In this document: one piece after another, positions 51,744-61,090 of the stretch
How positions within the stretch are numbered: position 1 is the stretch's first letter
How the letters are laid out: each line of letters begins with the position of its first letter
Origin: Priestia megaterium
Lineage (GTDB): Bacteria; Bacillota; Bacilli; Bacillales; Bacillaceae_H
Assembly (NCBI RefSeq): GCF_009497655.1
Contig: NZ_CP023317.1
Location: 959,501-1,023,500 of the forward strand
Reading direction: 5' to 3'
Length of the DNA: 64,000 nt
Made by a program: the position numbers and the translations under genes
Notes under the pieces: generated by a model
The model's input: only the letters and a program-made list of their open reading frames with translations
Database searches by the model: none
Told to the model about the DNA's origin: nothing

Positions 51744-51946
51744 CGCGATAGTCCTTTTCGTAAAATGATATGTTTCTACTTTACTCGCAAACGTGCTAAA
51801 AGGGAAATGAAACGGCTAGTTTCTCTAGGAAAAGAGAAGTTGGGAGACTTACATAATATTAGTGTAAACAGACCTGACACATTCATTGACCAACTTATTC
51901 CAAATTTTATATTCTAAACAGATATAAGAAATGAGGAGATGGTTGA

Positions 51947-53146
51947 ATGAAAGATACGTGGAACGCATTTATAGACAGTGATCTTTACGTACCTCCAACG
52001 GGAATGGGGATGTTAAATAACTTGAGTTTTGCGTTAAAAGACGTATTTGATGTACAAGGACATATATCAAGTGCAGGAAATCCTGATTGGCTCGCCACGC
52101 ATCAGCCTGCAAGCGAACATGCAGATGTAGTAGCTGCTCTTTTAAAAGAAGGAGCTGCACTGAAGGGAGTTACGCACACGGACGAGCTTATGTACGGACT
52201 AAATGGAGAAAACGCGCATTATGGAACACCGGTAAACCCAAAAGGCGCAGATCGAATTCCGGGAGGCTCTTCGAGCGGATCAGCGGTTGCTGTCGCAGCG
52301 GGAATAACTGATTTTGCGATTGGAACAGATACTGGAGGATCGGTTCGAATTCCGTCAAGCTACTGCGGTATTTTTGGGTATCGTCCTTCTCACGGACGCA
52401 TTTCTACAAACGGTCTAATTCCACTTGCTCCAAGCTTTGATACAGTTGGTGTAATGGCTAGAGACGGCCACACTCTGCAAAAAGTAGGAGCGGTTTTATT
52501 GAACTCAACGTCGCGTGCTAGCGGTTTTACAAGACTTTATGTAGCAACAGACGTTATGGAACTTGTGGATGAACAAAGCATGCAAGCTCTTGCACCACCT
52601 ATTAAGCACGTAATGAAGTCTTTTTCTACTACAGAAGAAATAGTAATTGCCCCCCAGGGTTTTTCTACATATATGGAAACTTTTCGTTTGCTGCAAGGAA
52701 AAGAAATTTGGCAAACGCACGGAGAATGGATTCAAAAAGAAAACCCAACGTTTGGAGACGATATCGGAAGCCGCTTTCAATGGGCGAGCACTCTTACCTT
52801 ATTAAATATGAATTATATAGAAGAAAAGCGTCGTGAACTTCGCTATTTTATGTACTCACAGCTTGGAGAAGACGGAATATTAGTGCTTCCTACAGCTCCA
52901 GGACCCGCGCCTATAAAAGATGCAAAAGGACCGGAGTTAGAAAACAGAAGATTGCGAACACTTCAAATGACGTGTGTTGCCGGACTAAGCGGACTTCCGC
53001 AAGTTACGATACCTGCGGGAGAACTAGACGGTTTGCCAATCGGCTTATCTTTTATTGCGGGATACAACCAAGATGAAAAATTATTAAATTGGGTAAAAGA
53101 AAACAGCGATCATATCATTCAAGCATCGGTAAGGAGCGTATCATGA
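51947..53146 (+). CDS. Amidase-signature family hydrolase
   Basis: 399 residues. Catalytic Lys in FALKDVFDV; Ser-cis-Ser-Lys triad region GGSSSGSAVAVAAG and GTDTGGSVRIPSSYCG (GSVRIP form). More similar in layout to acetamidase/indoleacetamide hydrolases than to GatA. Shares its stop with the next gene's start (ATGA), so the two are translated together. Substrate unknown. AGGAG precedes the ATG. Confidence 0.88.
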   Translation: MKDTWNAFIDSDLYVPPTGMGMLNNLSFALKDVFDVQGHISSAGNPDWLATHQPASEHADVVAALLKEGAALKGVTHTDELMYGLNGENAHYGTPVNPKGADRIPGGSSSGSAVAVAAGITDFAIGTDTGGSVRIPSSYCGIFGYRPSHGRISTNGLIPLAPSFDTVGVMARDGHTLQKVGAVLLNSTSRASGFTRLYVATDVMELVDEQSMQALAPPIKHVMKSFSTTEEIVIAPQGFSTYMETFRLLQGKEIWQTHGEWIQKENPTFGDDIGSRFQWASTLTLLNMNYIEEKRRELRYFMYSQLGEDGILVLPTAPGPAPIKDAKGPELENRRLRTLQMTCVAGLSGLPQVTIPAGELDGLPIGLSFIAGYNQDEKLLNWVKENSDHIIQASVRSVS

Positions 53147-54027
53147 AGTTAGTAAATATAATAGAGCAAGGGAAAGAACAAGCAGCTATTTTAGACAATG
53201 ACAGCATTCTGCTTATAGAAGATATTAATGCTAAATATTTAACAAACTGGTCTACAACAATTTGGGATCTTATTCAATATAAAGAACTTCGCCACCTTGA
53301 AACATGGTACGCCCATAATAAATTTGGTATGAACAGCTCTTTTCCCGCACTGCACTTGCAGGGCAGAAAAACAGCTCCTATCATTAGTAATCCGTCAAAA
53401 TTGTTAGGCATTGGATTTAATTATGCAGCTTCTGAAGAAAAACTAAAAGACTACGACCGTGCCATTGATCCAGTTAGTTTTTTAAAACCCGCAACCGCCA
53501 TTATTGGACCAGATGACAGCATTCGTATTCCAAAGCAGTCCTACAAAACAACGGCTGAAGCGGAACTAGCGGTGGTAATCGGCGAAACGTGTAAGGATAT
53601 AGAGCCAGATGAAGCCATGAACGTAATTGCTGGCTATACGTCAGCCATTGACGTAACCGCAGCTGATATTCATGCGGCGAATCATCGCTACTTAATGCGA
53701 GCAAAAAGCTTTGATACATTTTGCAGTATAGGCTCAGAGTTTATCACAAAAGAAAGCATATCAAACGTGAAATCACTTCAAGTGCGCACATTGCTAAACG
53801 GAGACATGCAGCATGAAAACACCGTGTCTAATATGATTTACGACATCGCATACTGTGTTTCATTTTTCTCAAAAGTCATGACGCTGCATCCAGGTGATAT
53901 TATCTTAACCGGAACGCCGGGACCCGCTGTTATTGAAGACGGGGACTGTATTGAATGCCATATTGAAGGCATGCTTCCATTAAAAAATAAAGTGAAAGAT
54001 ATGAAGAAAGTGCCTCAGCAAATCTAG
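53143..54027 (+). CDS. Fumarylacetoacetate hydrolase (FAH) family protein
   Basis: About 294 residues from ATG 53143. Catalytic/metal core: GIGFNYAASEEKL, EAELAVVIGETCKDI, AIDVTAADIHAANHRYL, RAKSFDTFCSIG, GDIILTGTPGP; Glu/Asp metal ligands in the usual positions. FAH proteins cleave or decarboxylate beta-diketo or catechol-derived acids. The start overlaps the amidase stop and GTAAGGAGCG lies upstream. The amidase-FAH pair suggests breakdown of an amide-containing compound to a keto acid. A terminator follows. Confidence 0.9.
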   Translation: MKLVNIIEQGKEQAAILDNDSILLIEDINAKYLTNWSTTIWDLIQYKELRHLETWYAHNKFGMNSSFPALHLQGRKTAPIISNPSKLLGIGFNYAASEEKLKDYDRAIDPVSFLKPATAIIGPDDSIRIPKQSYKTTAEAELAVVIGETCKDIEPDEAMNVIAGYTSAIDVTAADIHAANHRYLMRAKSFDTFCSIGSEFITKESISNVKSLQVRTLLNGDMQHENTVSNMIYDIAYCVSFFSKVMTLHPGDIILTGTPGPAVIEDGDCIECHIEGMLPLKNKVKDMKKVPQQI

Positions 54028-54029
54028 TA

Positions 54030-54060
54030 AATAACCCCTGTAAAGAACAGGGGTTACATG
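54030..54060 (+). terminator. Terminator of the amidase-FAH operon
   Basis: AACCCCTG (54033-54040) and CAGGGGTT (54048-54055) pair around TAAAGAA. The T-tail is short. Confidence 0.6.
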
Positions 54061-54065
54061 ACTGT

Positions 54066-55082
54066 TTATTTCGAAACTGGAAGTGTTTGTCCACTGTCCT
54101 TTTTCGGAATAGGAAACGCACCTAAAAATAATGCGTTTGTAAGAAGAAATTGTTTCAACAATACATGACATATTAAAGGAATCAATGTTCCCATTACTAT
54201 GTATAAAAAGACGGTAGATATGCCGGTGTATTTTTCTATTAAAATAGTAACCGGTACGTGCAAAAACATAATGGTAAACGAGGATTTCCCCACGTATTCA
54301 AAAGGCTTACTCCACTTTGTTAAGCTCATTTTTTTGCTTATATATACAAGAATGCTTGCCGCGCAAAGAGGAATAATCAAATCAAGCAGCCATGTATAAA
54401 CGTTTGCTTTAATATCTAATGTATAAGAAAGAACGTTGAGCTTTTCTAAAACTACAATCAATAAAATGATCAAGCTGCTCAGAATTACGGTGCTTTTTCT
54501 CTCAACAAACGAAAAAGCTTGTCTGCTGTAATATCCAATTGCGTAATAACAAATGGATAGCAAAACGGAATTGGCGCTCCATATAATGTTTTTTTGCTGA
54601 AGAAATGGAAAGCTGACATAAATATGAGCGATGAAATAGCATAGAGCTAAGAAAAGAACCATTGAGCTTTTTCTTTTAATCAGTAGAGCTGCATAGGCAA
54701 AAACAAGGTGAGTTAAGAATAAACAAGTGACAAACCAAAAAACACCGTAATAGTATCCGAGAGTTCTCCCGCCAATACATAAATGGTAGATGTTTAGTAA
54801 CACTTCCCGAACGTTAAATGTTTGAACAAAAATAAGGGCTGCTATTAACAGGCCAAATGAAAAATAAGGGATAAGTAAACGCATCCATTTTTTTAAAATC
54901 CATTCTCGTACTTCTTGTATTCTAGAACGTGGGTGAAACAGATAGCCGCTAATCATAAAAAAGAGAGGCATGTGAAACCAAAAGAAATAATGATGAAAAA
55001 AAGGGCTGCCAGAATGCCCTGCCACTACTGTAAGAATACATAATCCTTTTAGCGCATCTAGCCATGAATGGTGTTTGCTCAT
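54066..55082 (-). CDS. Acyltransferase-3 family membrane protein
   Basis: 338 residues with about ten membrane helices. The N-terminal KHHSWLDALKGLCILTVVAGHS has the catalytic His and Asp-Arg-like motif of acyltransferase 3; FFWFHMPLFFMISGYLF is the second family motif. Such proteins O-acetylate surface polysaccharides or wall components. It sits divergently upstream of galE, which suggests a role in surface polysaccharides. Confidence 0.88.
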   Translation of the reverse strand: MSKHHSWLDALKGLCILTVVAGHSGSPFFHHYFFWFHMPLFFMISGYLFHPRSRIQEVREWILKKWMRLLIPYFSFGLLIAALIFVQTFNVREVLLNIYHLCIGGRTLGYYYGVFWFVTCLFLTHLVFAYAALLIKRKSSMVLFLALCYFIAHIYVSFPFLQQKNIIWSANSVLLSICYYAIGYYSRQAFSFVERKSTVILSSLIILLIVVLEKLNVLSYTLDIKANVYTWLLDLIIPLCAASILVYISKKMSLTKWSKPFEYVGKSSFTIMFLHVPVTILIEKYTGISTVFLYIVMGTLIPLICHVLLKQFLLTNALFLGAFPIPKKDSGQTLPVSK

Positions 55083-55321
55083 TAAGCTTTCATTCCTTTA
55101 ATAAGTAAATTAGTTCCTGCTATATTATCTAATTCTCTGTGAAAAAGAGCAATAAAAATTTCCTTCCCTTTTCTTCATAATGAGTTCATATTGATTGTCT
55201 ATACTAATAAAAAATATAACCGTATCGCTGCAGGATACTGAAAAATGAAATATTTACAAATGGAAAAGAAACGGGTACGATATCTGTAGCGACACTTAAT
55301 AAAAAGGAGCTGACTGACAGT

Positions 55322-56302
55322 ATGATTTTAGTCATCGGAGGAGCAGGCTATATCGGAAGCCACCTGGTAAAAGAATTAGTGAAAACAAATGAAGTTGTGG
55401 TACTTGATAATCTATCAACGGGTCATCGCTGGGCAATCGATGAGAAAGCGGTATTCGTAGAAGGAAATCTAGGTAATGAGAAAGATTTAGAAAGCGTATT
55501 CACAAATCATAAAATTGATGCTGTCATGCATTTTGCTGCTAATAGTTTAGTAGGGGAGTCAGTAACAGATCCTCTTAAATATTATCAAAATAACGTAGCT
55601 GCGACGTTAACCCTTTTACAAACGATGATGAAGCACAATGTGAAAAAGTTTATTTTTTCATCTACTGCTGCTACATACGGGATTCCTTCTGTAGATATCA
55701 TTACAGAAGATACGGCAACAAACCCAATTAATCCGTACGGACGTTCAAAGTTAATGATCGAACAGATTTTAGCTGACTTTGCAAGTGCTTACGACATGGA
55801 ATATGTTGTGCTTCGTTACTTCAACGCAGCGGGCGCTTACGAAACAGCAGAAATTGGCGAGTGCCATGATCCTGAAACGCACTTAATTCCAATCATTCTT
55901 CAGCACCTGCTTGGTGAACGTGAAAACATCTCTGTATTTGGCTCAGACTACGATACTGCAGACGGAACGTGCATCCGCGACTACATTCACGTAACAGACC
56001 TAGCAAATGCTCACATTTCAGCGCTTCAAGCACTGTTAGACGGCACGAAGAAAACAGCAACGTACAATCTTGGAAACGGCCTTGGCTACTCTGTAAAAGA
56101 AGTGATCGAAACGTGTGAAAAAGTAACGGGTAAAAAAGCGAATGTTGTAATGGCAGACCGCCGCGCTGGAGATCCGGCACGCTTAGTCGCATCTTCTGAT
56201 AAAATTCACGCAGAATTAGGCTGGAAAGCGCAAATTTCATTAGAAAAAATCATCGCATCAGCTTGGAAATGGCATCAAAACAGCGCAAAAGTAACAAATT
56301 AA
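55322..56302 (+). CDS. galE: UDP-glucose 4-epimerase
   Basis: 326 residues, SDR-type. NAD-binding GGAGYIGSHL, FSSTAATYG with catalytic Ser, and YxxxK in NPYGRSKLMIEQIL; ADGTCIRDYIHVTDLA and RRAGDPARLVA are hallmarks of GalE. It interconverts UDP-glucose and UDP-galactose. AAAGGAG precedes the ATG. Followed by a terminator. Confidence 0.95.
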   Translation: MILVIGGAGYIGSHLVKELVKTNEVVVLDNLSTGHRWAIDEKAVFVEGNLGNEKDLESVFTNHKIDAVMHFAANSLVGESVTDPLKYYQNNVAATLTLLQTMMKHNVKKFIFSSTAATYGIPSVDIITEDTATNPINPYGRSKLMIEQILADFASAYDMEYVVLRYFNAAGAYETAEIGECHDPETHLIPIILQHLLGERENISVFGSDYDTADGTCIRDYIHVTDLANAHISALQALLDGTKKTATYNLGNGLGYSVKEVIETCEKVTGKKANVVMADRRAGDPARLVASSDKIHAELGWKAQISLEKIIASAWKWHQNSAKVTN

Positions 56303-56310
56303 TAAAAAGT

Positions 56311-56340
56311 GCCTCTTTTTTCTTTAAAAGAGGCTTTTTT
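56311..56340 (+). terminator. Terminator of galE
   Basis: GCCTCTTTT and AAAAGAGGC pair around TTCTTT, followed by T6. Confidence 0.85.
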
Positions 56341-56532
56341 ATTACGATTAAACTGATTTATGTTCTAAATAATCATTTTTAAAATCCAGTGTTTTAGCCC
56401 ACGAACAAGCCTTCTTCTTTTTGGACATTTTCGCTAAACAAGCACGACTTTTATTCTTTTCCATATGCTATAGGTAAATATACCACTCACAACTATCCCC
56501 GTTTATAAAATAGCCCGCAAGGAGGTTATGAT

Positions 56533-56715
56533 ATGTATTACTGTGTAAGATGCTCCAAATTTCATGACGAACAGGAAAAAGAAAACATCTTTCAAAATGG
56601 TTTTTACATTGATCCCTATTTGCTTCAAAAAGTCCATCTAGGCATGTGCGTCCACAAATCCCCATCAATCAAACAAATGAGAGCCGTAGAACGATTCGAA
56701 ACGAAAAAAATGTAG
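56533..56715 (+). CDS. Small CxxC protein of unknown function
   Basis: 60 residues starting YYCVRCSKFHDEQEKEN; the CVRC pair and a later C in LGMCVH could bind a metal. AAGGAGG precedes the ATG at normal spacing. Not recognised; it may be a Bacillus-specific small protein. Confidence 0.6.
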   Translation: MYYCVRCSKFHDEQEKENIFQNGFYIDPYLLQKVHLGMCVHKSPSIKQMRAVERFETKKM

Positions 56716-56920
56716 AATTCACATTCACCAATAAGAAGCTAGATCTAACCAGGTCTAGTTTTTTCAGTGAATAACAGCTTTCTTCAGCTATCTTTCATGT
56801 AATATTAAGAGAAATTTAAGACAAGCCCGCTATACTAGTTAGTAGACGTATACATAGGATATGGTACGTTAAGAAATTGAAACAGCAGTCCGTTTTATAA
56901 ACTAGAAAGGATGGCGTCAA

Positions 56921-57310
56921 ATGATTTCTGAAAAACAATCACTTTTGTTGAAAGAACAAGCAAAGCTTCTCGCATTAAAAGAACATAAAGGCATTGTCAA
57001 ATCCATATCGCTGAGTAAAATACTCACTCTTCCTATTTATACAGTAGACATCCTTACGTTAAACGGAGAAGAGCACAAAGTAAAAATTAACGCCGAAACC
57101 GGCAATGTTTTGAAAGAAAAAACGATTCCTTTAACCAAAAGCCGTGCAAAAGCATACGCGTTAAGACAGCATAAAGGTATTATCGAATCGATTGTTCTTG
57201 CTAACAAGCAGTACGAAATTGTCATCCTTGGACTTGATGGGAAAACCCACAGCGTGAAGATTGACGCTGAAATTGATGTGCTGGCACAAGGAGAGCGAAA
57301 CATTCAGTAA
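56921..57310 (+). CDS. PepSY-like duplicated-domain protein
   Basis: 129 residues made of two about 60-residue halves that resemble each other: ALKEHKGIVKSISL...YTVDILTLNGEEHKVKINAETG and ALRQHKGIIESIVL...YEIVILGLDGKTHSVKIDAEI. The pattern (KxIxS, then a strand with DGxxxxVxIxAxTG) is PepSY-like. No signal peptide. Function unknown. GAAAGGATGG lies upstream. Confidence 0.6.
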   Translation: MISEKQSLLLKEQAKLLALKEHKGIVKSISLSKILTLPIYTVDILTLNGEEHKVKINAETGNVLKEKTIPLTKSRAKAYALRQHKGIIESIVLANKQYEIVILGLDGKTHSVKIDAEIDVLAQGERNIQ

Positions 57311-57330
57311 ATGGCTTATATTATGTAATC

Positions 57331-57359
57331 AACCTCACTTTTTTTAAAGTGGGGTTTTC
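57331..57359 (+). terminator. Intrinsic terminator
   Basis: CCTCACTTT and AAAGTGGGG pair, followed by TTTT. Confidence 0.75.
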
Positions 57360-57568
57360 TTTATTGAGAGAAATCATTAATAAAGGTAACAATAATAAAA
57401 CAAGAAACGATTATTTATTTAAAAGAAAGGGTAAGTGATAGTAAAAAATAACCACTTCCTAATTATGGTTCTTTGATTCGTTCTGCTTATGACTCTCCCA
57501 TTATAAGTATGATAGTATCGAACATGTATAAAACATAGGTTATAACATAACTAAAAGGGTGTGCGACA
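57360..57568. other. Leader of the toxin/immunity-like locus
   Basis: About 210 nt, no gene or confident promoter seen; ends with the AAAGGGTGTG ribosome site shared with most array members. Confidence 0.4.
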
Positions 57569-58258
57569 ATGAAAAAACGTACGAAGACCATTATTGCAGT
57601 CATTGCAGGAGCTGCTATTTTAATAGGAGGAATATGGATGATAAACGAAAGCCGATACCCAAACGTCCCTGCTTTTGATGATCACTTTACGCGTGAATTC
57701 TTAAACAAAGATAAAAAAGTGGATGACGGGTTTTATGAGTTTAAGTCGAAGACAGGGCAGTATACGATGTGGTTTCCGGAGGAGTATCAGCTTATAAAGG
57801 AGAACGAGGAAGATTATGTAATAAATGATAATTCTTATGAAAGGTGGATAGCGAAAGATGTTAATGACAAAGCTGGAGATACTGGGGGAGATTATATCGA
57901 AGTAACATTTTCAAATGCAAGAAAGGCTGAAAATGAATCATTTACTGTAGAAAATATGTTTAAAGAACAGCTAAATACCACTAAACCTAATAATTTTGAA
58001 ACTGCTAGTACCAGGATCTACTATGATGCAGCTTATACATACTTTAAAGGAACACAAGAAGTAGTAAAGCATAACAGCAAAGAACATGCTCCAAACACAT
58101 ATATAGCATATATAGTTGATAAAAAATCCAATAATGCAATCGAATTATGGTTTGATAAAAGTAAAGGGGGCCAAAAAAATAATAAAGTAACAGAAAAAAA
58201 ATGGTTGCTAACAATATTAAAAAATATCAGATTCCGTGAGGGCAATGAAAATGAGTAA
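57569..58258 (+). CDS. Membrane-anchored immunity-like protein, array member 1
   Basis: 229 residues. Short cytosolic MKKRTK, one anchor helix (IIAVIAGAAILIGGIWM), then an extracytoplasmic domain with the array signature RYPNVPAFDDHFTREFL, KKVDDGFYEFKSKTGQYTM and WFPEEYQL. No lipobox Cys. The stop overlaps the start of the lipase-like gene by 8 nt. Closest relative in the window is member 5 (62639). Proposed as the cognate protector of the lipase-like protein. Confidence 0.8.
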   Translation: MKKRTKTIIAVIAGAAILIGGIWMINESRYPNVPAFDDHFTREFLNKDKKVDDGFYEFKSKTGQYTMWFPEEYQLIKENEEDYVINDNSYERWIAKDVNDKAGDTGGDYIEVTFSNARKAENESFTVENMFKEQLNTTKPNNFETASTRIYYDAAYTYFKGTQEVVKHNSKEHAPNTYIAYIVDKKSNNAIELWFDKSKGGQKNNKVTEKKWLLTILKNIRFREGNENE

Positions 58259-59852
58259 AAAACCCGTGTTGGACAATAATTTAAGAAATAAGATTACTCA
58301 ACTTGAGTATACGGGGTTAGCCGGTAAGGAAAAAGAAATTAAGGAAATATACAAGGAAACTACAGGGAAAGAACCTCCAAATTTTGAGATTTATAGTAGT
58401 AAAGAAATGGGTATTGGAGAAAATTCAGGGTTCGATGGTGCCGCTGTCCACTTTTATGACAAAAAAAATCACATTAACGAAGTATATTATATCTTTAGAG
58501 GAACGGAACCCTCTAAAGATTTTGGAGATGTCGTGTATGACGCATTAGGAATTGGAAGCGGAGAGAGAAATAATCAAGTTCAAGATGCAAAAGTTATGTA
58601 TGAGGAAGTTGAGAAAAAAATTAAAAGCTCAAATTCAAAAATAAAAAGGTATGGGGATGGTCATTCTTTAGGGGGACATCTGATAGTGACCCTTGGACTT
58701 ATAACTAAGAATTTTGTAAACATAAGAGGCTTAAATGATGCTCCAGTTAATGTCAAGCAGTTGCAAAGGTTAGATAGGAAGTTTGCGAATTATGTAGAAC
58801 AACAAACTGGTAAAAGAAATGGAGTGTCTTCAAAAAAATTAGTAGTTTTAGCCAACTCCTATTATAAAAAGCAGAAAGCTACCATCAGTCATACCTGGGT
58901 AAAAGGTGAACCTATGCATGCGCAATCTTTCCCTGGCAGTTGGTATGCAGGTAATAAAGTAACCATGCTTGGAAATATGAATACAGAAGAAATGATTAAT
59001 ATTGGAGAATACCCTCTGAAAAGGTTAGCCAAATGGAACTTGTTTTTAAAACTTGACGAAGTCAGATATAACTCTGGAGTATCCAATATAATTGGAGGAT
59101 TATCTTTGGCAAACGCCCATGTAGACGACAGTGTTCTTCTCAATATTCCATCATATGTTGATGATGTTAAGGAAAAGCCGCTTAAGCATCTTCCTGGGAT
59201 TGTGCTAGGAACAGAAGGTGCATTTTTCTTGACGAAACAGGCGATAAAAAGTCCTGGAGTTTTAGTACAAGGGATTAAAGGAATATCTCAAAGAAATCAA
59301 GCAAAACTCCACGGAATTAATTACGTTGTCAAATACACAGAAGCTAATGCTATGAAGACGTATTATCAGGTTTTTGATTCAGGATCTCAGGAAGAAATCT
59401 TGCTAGATTATGAACAAATGAAGAAGTTTGTTTATTACTGTGCTAATGCCATCAAAGACAAAGAAGCAAACTTAAATGCACTAAAGCAGTATTTACATAG
59501 TGAAATTAACGAAGTCTTCGAAGCTAAGAAGAAAAAGTTAAAAATGAAAATATCCAGAGAAGAAGCTTCTCCCCAGTCATTTATGGAAAAGGCAGATAAA
59601 GACGGCGCTACCCTCGCATGGTTTGGACAAAAGCGTGTGGCTGAAAAAGTGACGTTTGACAAAACGTTTGACCCGCTAGATGATAGTGTATTTACTCCTG
59701 TTGAAGAGATTATTTCTTCTATTCAAGAGGAAGTTACATACTATCAAAAGTTTCTTGAAGCGTTCTTCCAAAATTTCGAGAAGATGATGGAAGCTGACGA
59801 ATCGGTAGCTTCAGATATTAAAAGCATGAAAGAAGTAGTAGGGGGGATTTAA
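58251..59852 (+). CDS. Lipase-like protein with helical C-terminal tail (TslA-like reverse-orientation T7SS toxin candidate)
   Basis: About 533 residues from ATG 58251, with GTGAGGG 8 nt upstream, so translation is coupled to the gene before it. The N-terminal part (about 60-330) is an alpha/beta hydrolase: oxyanion motif YYIFRGTEPSKDFGDVV and nucleophile elbow GHSLGGH (Ser about 139). The rest (about 390-533) is predicted helical, Lys/Glu-rich, including MKISREEASPQ and EEIISSIQEEVTYYQKFLEAFF. No signal peptide. S. aureus TslA has the same reverse order: N-terminal lipase, C-terminal LXG-like helices. A 120-residue helical protein follows directly. Toxin role is inferred. Confidence 0.75.
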   Translation: MSKKPVLDNNLRNKITQLEYTGLAGKEKEIKEIYKETTGKEPPNFEIYSSKEMGIGENSGFDGAAVHFYDKKNHINEVYYIFRGTEPSKDFGDVVYDALGIGSGERNNQVQDAKVMYEEVEKKIKSSNSKIKRYGDGHSLGGHLIVTLGLITKNFVNIRGLNDAPVNVKQLQRLDRKFANYVEQQTGKRNGVSSKKLVVLANSYYKKQKATISHTWVKGEPMHAQSFPGSWYAGNKVTMLGNMNTEEMINIGEYPLKRLAKWNLFLKLDEVRYNSGVSNIIGGLSLANAHVDDSVLLNIPSYVDDVKEKPLKHLPGIVLGTEGAFFLTKQAIKSPGVLVQGIKGISQRNQAKLHGINYVVKYTEANAMKTYYQVFDSGSQEEILLDYEQMKKFVYYCANAIKDKEANLNALKQYLHSEINEVFEAKKKKLKMKISREEASPQSFMEKADKDGATLAWFGQKRVAEKVTFDKTFDPLDDSVFTPVEEIISSIQEEVTYYQKFLEAFFQNFEKMMEADESVASDIKSMKEVVGGI

Positions 59853-60215
59853 TTGTTTGATTTTGATTTTACACACACAGGAACAACGAGCGGTAAATAC
59901 ACGTTTGAATTTGATAGTGATGACTTCAAAGACGAGCAGGCAAAAAGGATTAAAGAGTTAATCAAAAAGGATCAAGAAGTAAATGAAAAGCTTTGGCATG
60001 CTAAAAGCTATTTAGAAAACCAAACGGGTGAGTTTGCGGATGCGGTTAAAAGTAAATTAGAAGCAGCTGAGCGGGGATATACGCTAAGGGCTCAGCAGTA
60101 TGATACTGGAGCATTTCAGCATATTATGAGTTTTATGCATTCTGTTAAAGATATGCATAAGAGAGAGTACGAACTTCGATATAAAGAATCAATGGATGAA
60201 AGTGAATTAACATAA
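59853..60215 (+). CDS. Helical partner protein (TlaA-like candidate)
   Basis: 120 residues, start TTG at 59853, directly after the lipase stop, with GGGGGG upstream. Acidic N-terminus (FDFDFTHTGTTSGKYTF) then a predicted long helix pair (EQAKRIKELIKKDQEVNEKLW and FADAVKSKLEAAERGYTL). Size and position match the small helical proteins that bind the C-terminal domain of type VII toxins and promote export (inference). Followed by a terminator. Confidence 0.65.
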   Translation: MFDFDFTHTGTTSGKYTFEFDSDDFKDEQAKRIKELIKKDQEVNEKLWHAKSYLENQTGEFADAVKSKLEAAERGYTLRAQQYDTGAFQHIMSFMHSVKDMHKREYELRYKESMDESELT

Positions 60216-60229
60216 GGGATACTGCTATT

Positions 60230-60257
60230 CCTCAGACAGTGGTCTGAGGGATTTTTA
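60230..60257 (+). terminator. Terminator after the lipase and partner genes
   Basis: CCTCAGAC and GTCTGAGG pair around AGTG, followed by GATTTTT. Confidence 0.85.
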
Positions 60258-60321
60258 TATGTTGAACAATTTACATTAAGTCCCGTTTATTTCAAAAGAG
60301 TAATAAAGGGAGTGTAGGACA

Positions 60322-60984
60322 ATGAAAAAACGTACGAAGACCCTTCCCGCAATCATTACAGGAGTCGCTATTTTAATAGGAGGAATATGGCTGATAAACG
60401 AAACCCGCTACCCAAACGTCCCTGCTTTTGATGATCACTTTACGCGTAAATTCTTAAGCAAAGATAAAAAAGTGGACGATGGGTTTTATGAGTTTAAGTC
60501 CAAGACAGGGCAGTATACGATGTGGTTTCCAGAGGAGTATACATTACTGAGTGAAAATGATGATTACGCTAGAGATAATAAAGATTTTGAACAATGGGAA
60601 GCTGTTCCCTCAACAAGTGAAACCAAAGCGTATAGAGGAGCTATATATGTCAGGATGGCTAAAGATAACAAGAGAAATCACCAAGATTATCTTGAAAGCT
60701 TTTTTAAAGATCATTTAATTTCTGAACAGCCAAAGCTTATTAAAACAGGTAAAACTGAAATTTATTTTTCAAGTGCTCATTTTGAGATAAATGAAAAGAA
60801 TCAAGTAGTAGAAGATATTAAGCAAAAACCCAATAGCTTTTATGCATATATTATAGATAAAGCTTCTAACAAAGTAATTGAATTTTCTTTTGAAACGAGC
60901 GGATTTAAAAATAAACAATTTGAGGAAGAGAAACAGAGAAAATGGTTAATGAAAATCTTAAGAAGTGTTCAATTTTACGGTTAA
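60322..60984 (+). CDS. Membrane-anchored immunity-like protein, array member 2
   Basis: 220 residues. Anchor PAIITGVAILIGGIWL, then the signature RYPNVPAFDDHFTRKFL and KVDDGFYEFKSKTGQYTM. After about residue 85 the sequence departs from the other members (RAYRGAIYVRMAKDN-like and SAHFEINEKNQ), giving its own C-terminal half. The ribosome site is GGGAGTG. Confidence 0.75.
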   Translation: MKKRTKTLPAIITGVAILIGGIWLINETRYPNVPAFDDHFTRKFLSKDKKVDDGFYEFKSKTGQYTMWFPEEYTLLSENDDYARDNKDFEQWEAVPSTSETKAYRGAIYVRMAKDNKRNHQDYLESFFKDHLISEQPKLIKTGKTEIYFSSAHFEINEKNQVVEDIKQKPNSFYAYIIDKASNKVIEFSFETSGFKNKQFEEEKQRKWLMKILRSVQFYG

Positions 60985-61090
60985 GTTAGCTATACATCAC
61001 GAAGCAATTTCGGGTAATAGTATTCGGTAAAAACTATTTAATAAATAGGAAAAGAAGTTTGTTTCAAATAATGAAGAAGGGTGTGCAGCT

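Noticed and set aside
51735-51917. Small plus-strand frame with a Spo0E-like ending (FIDQLIPNF)
   Set aside because: It lacks the family's Ser-x-x-Leu-Asp motif (Asp-Thr-Phe-Ile-Asp instead) and a well-spaced ribosome site. Chance is likelier.
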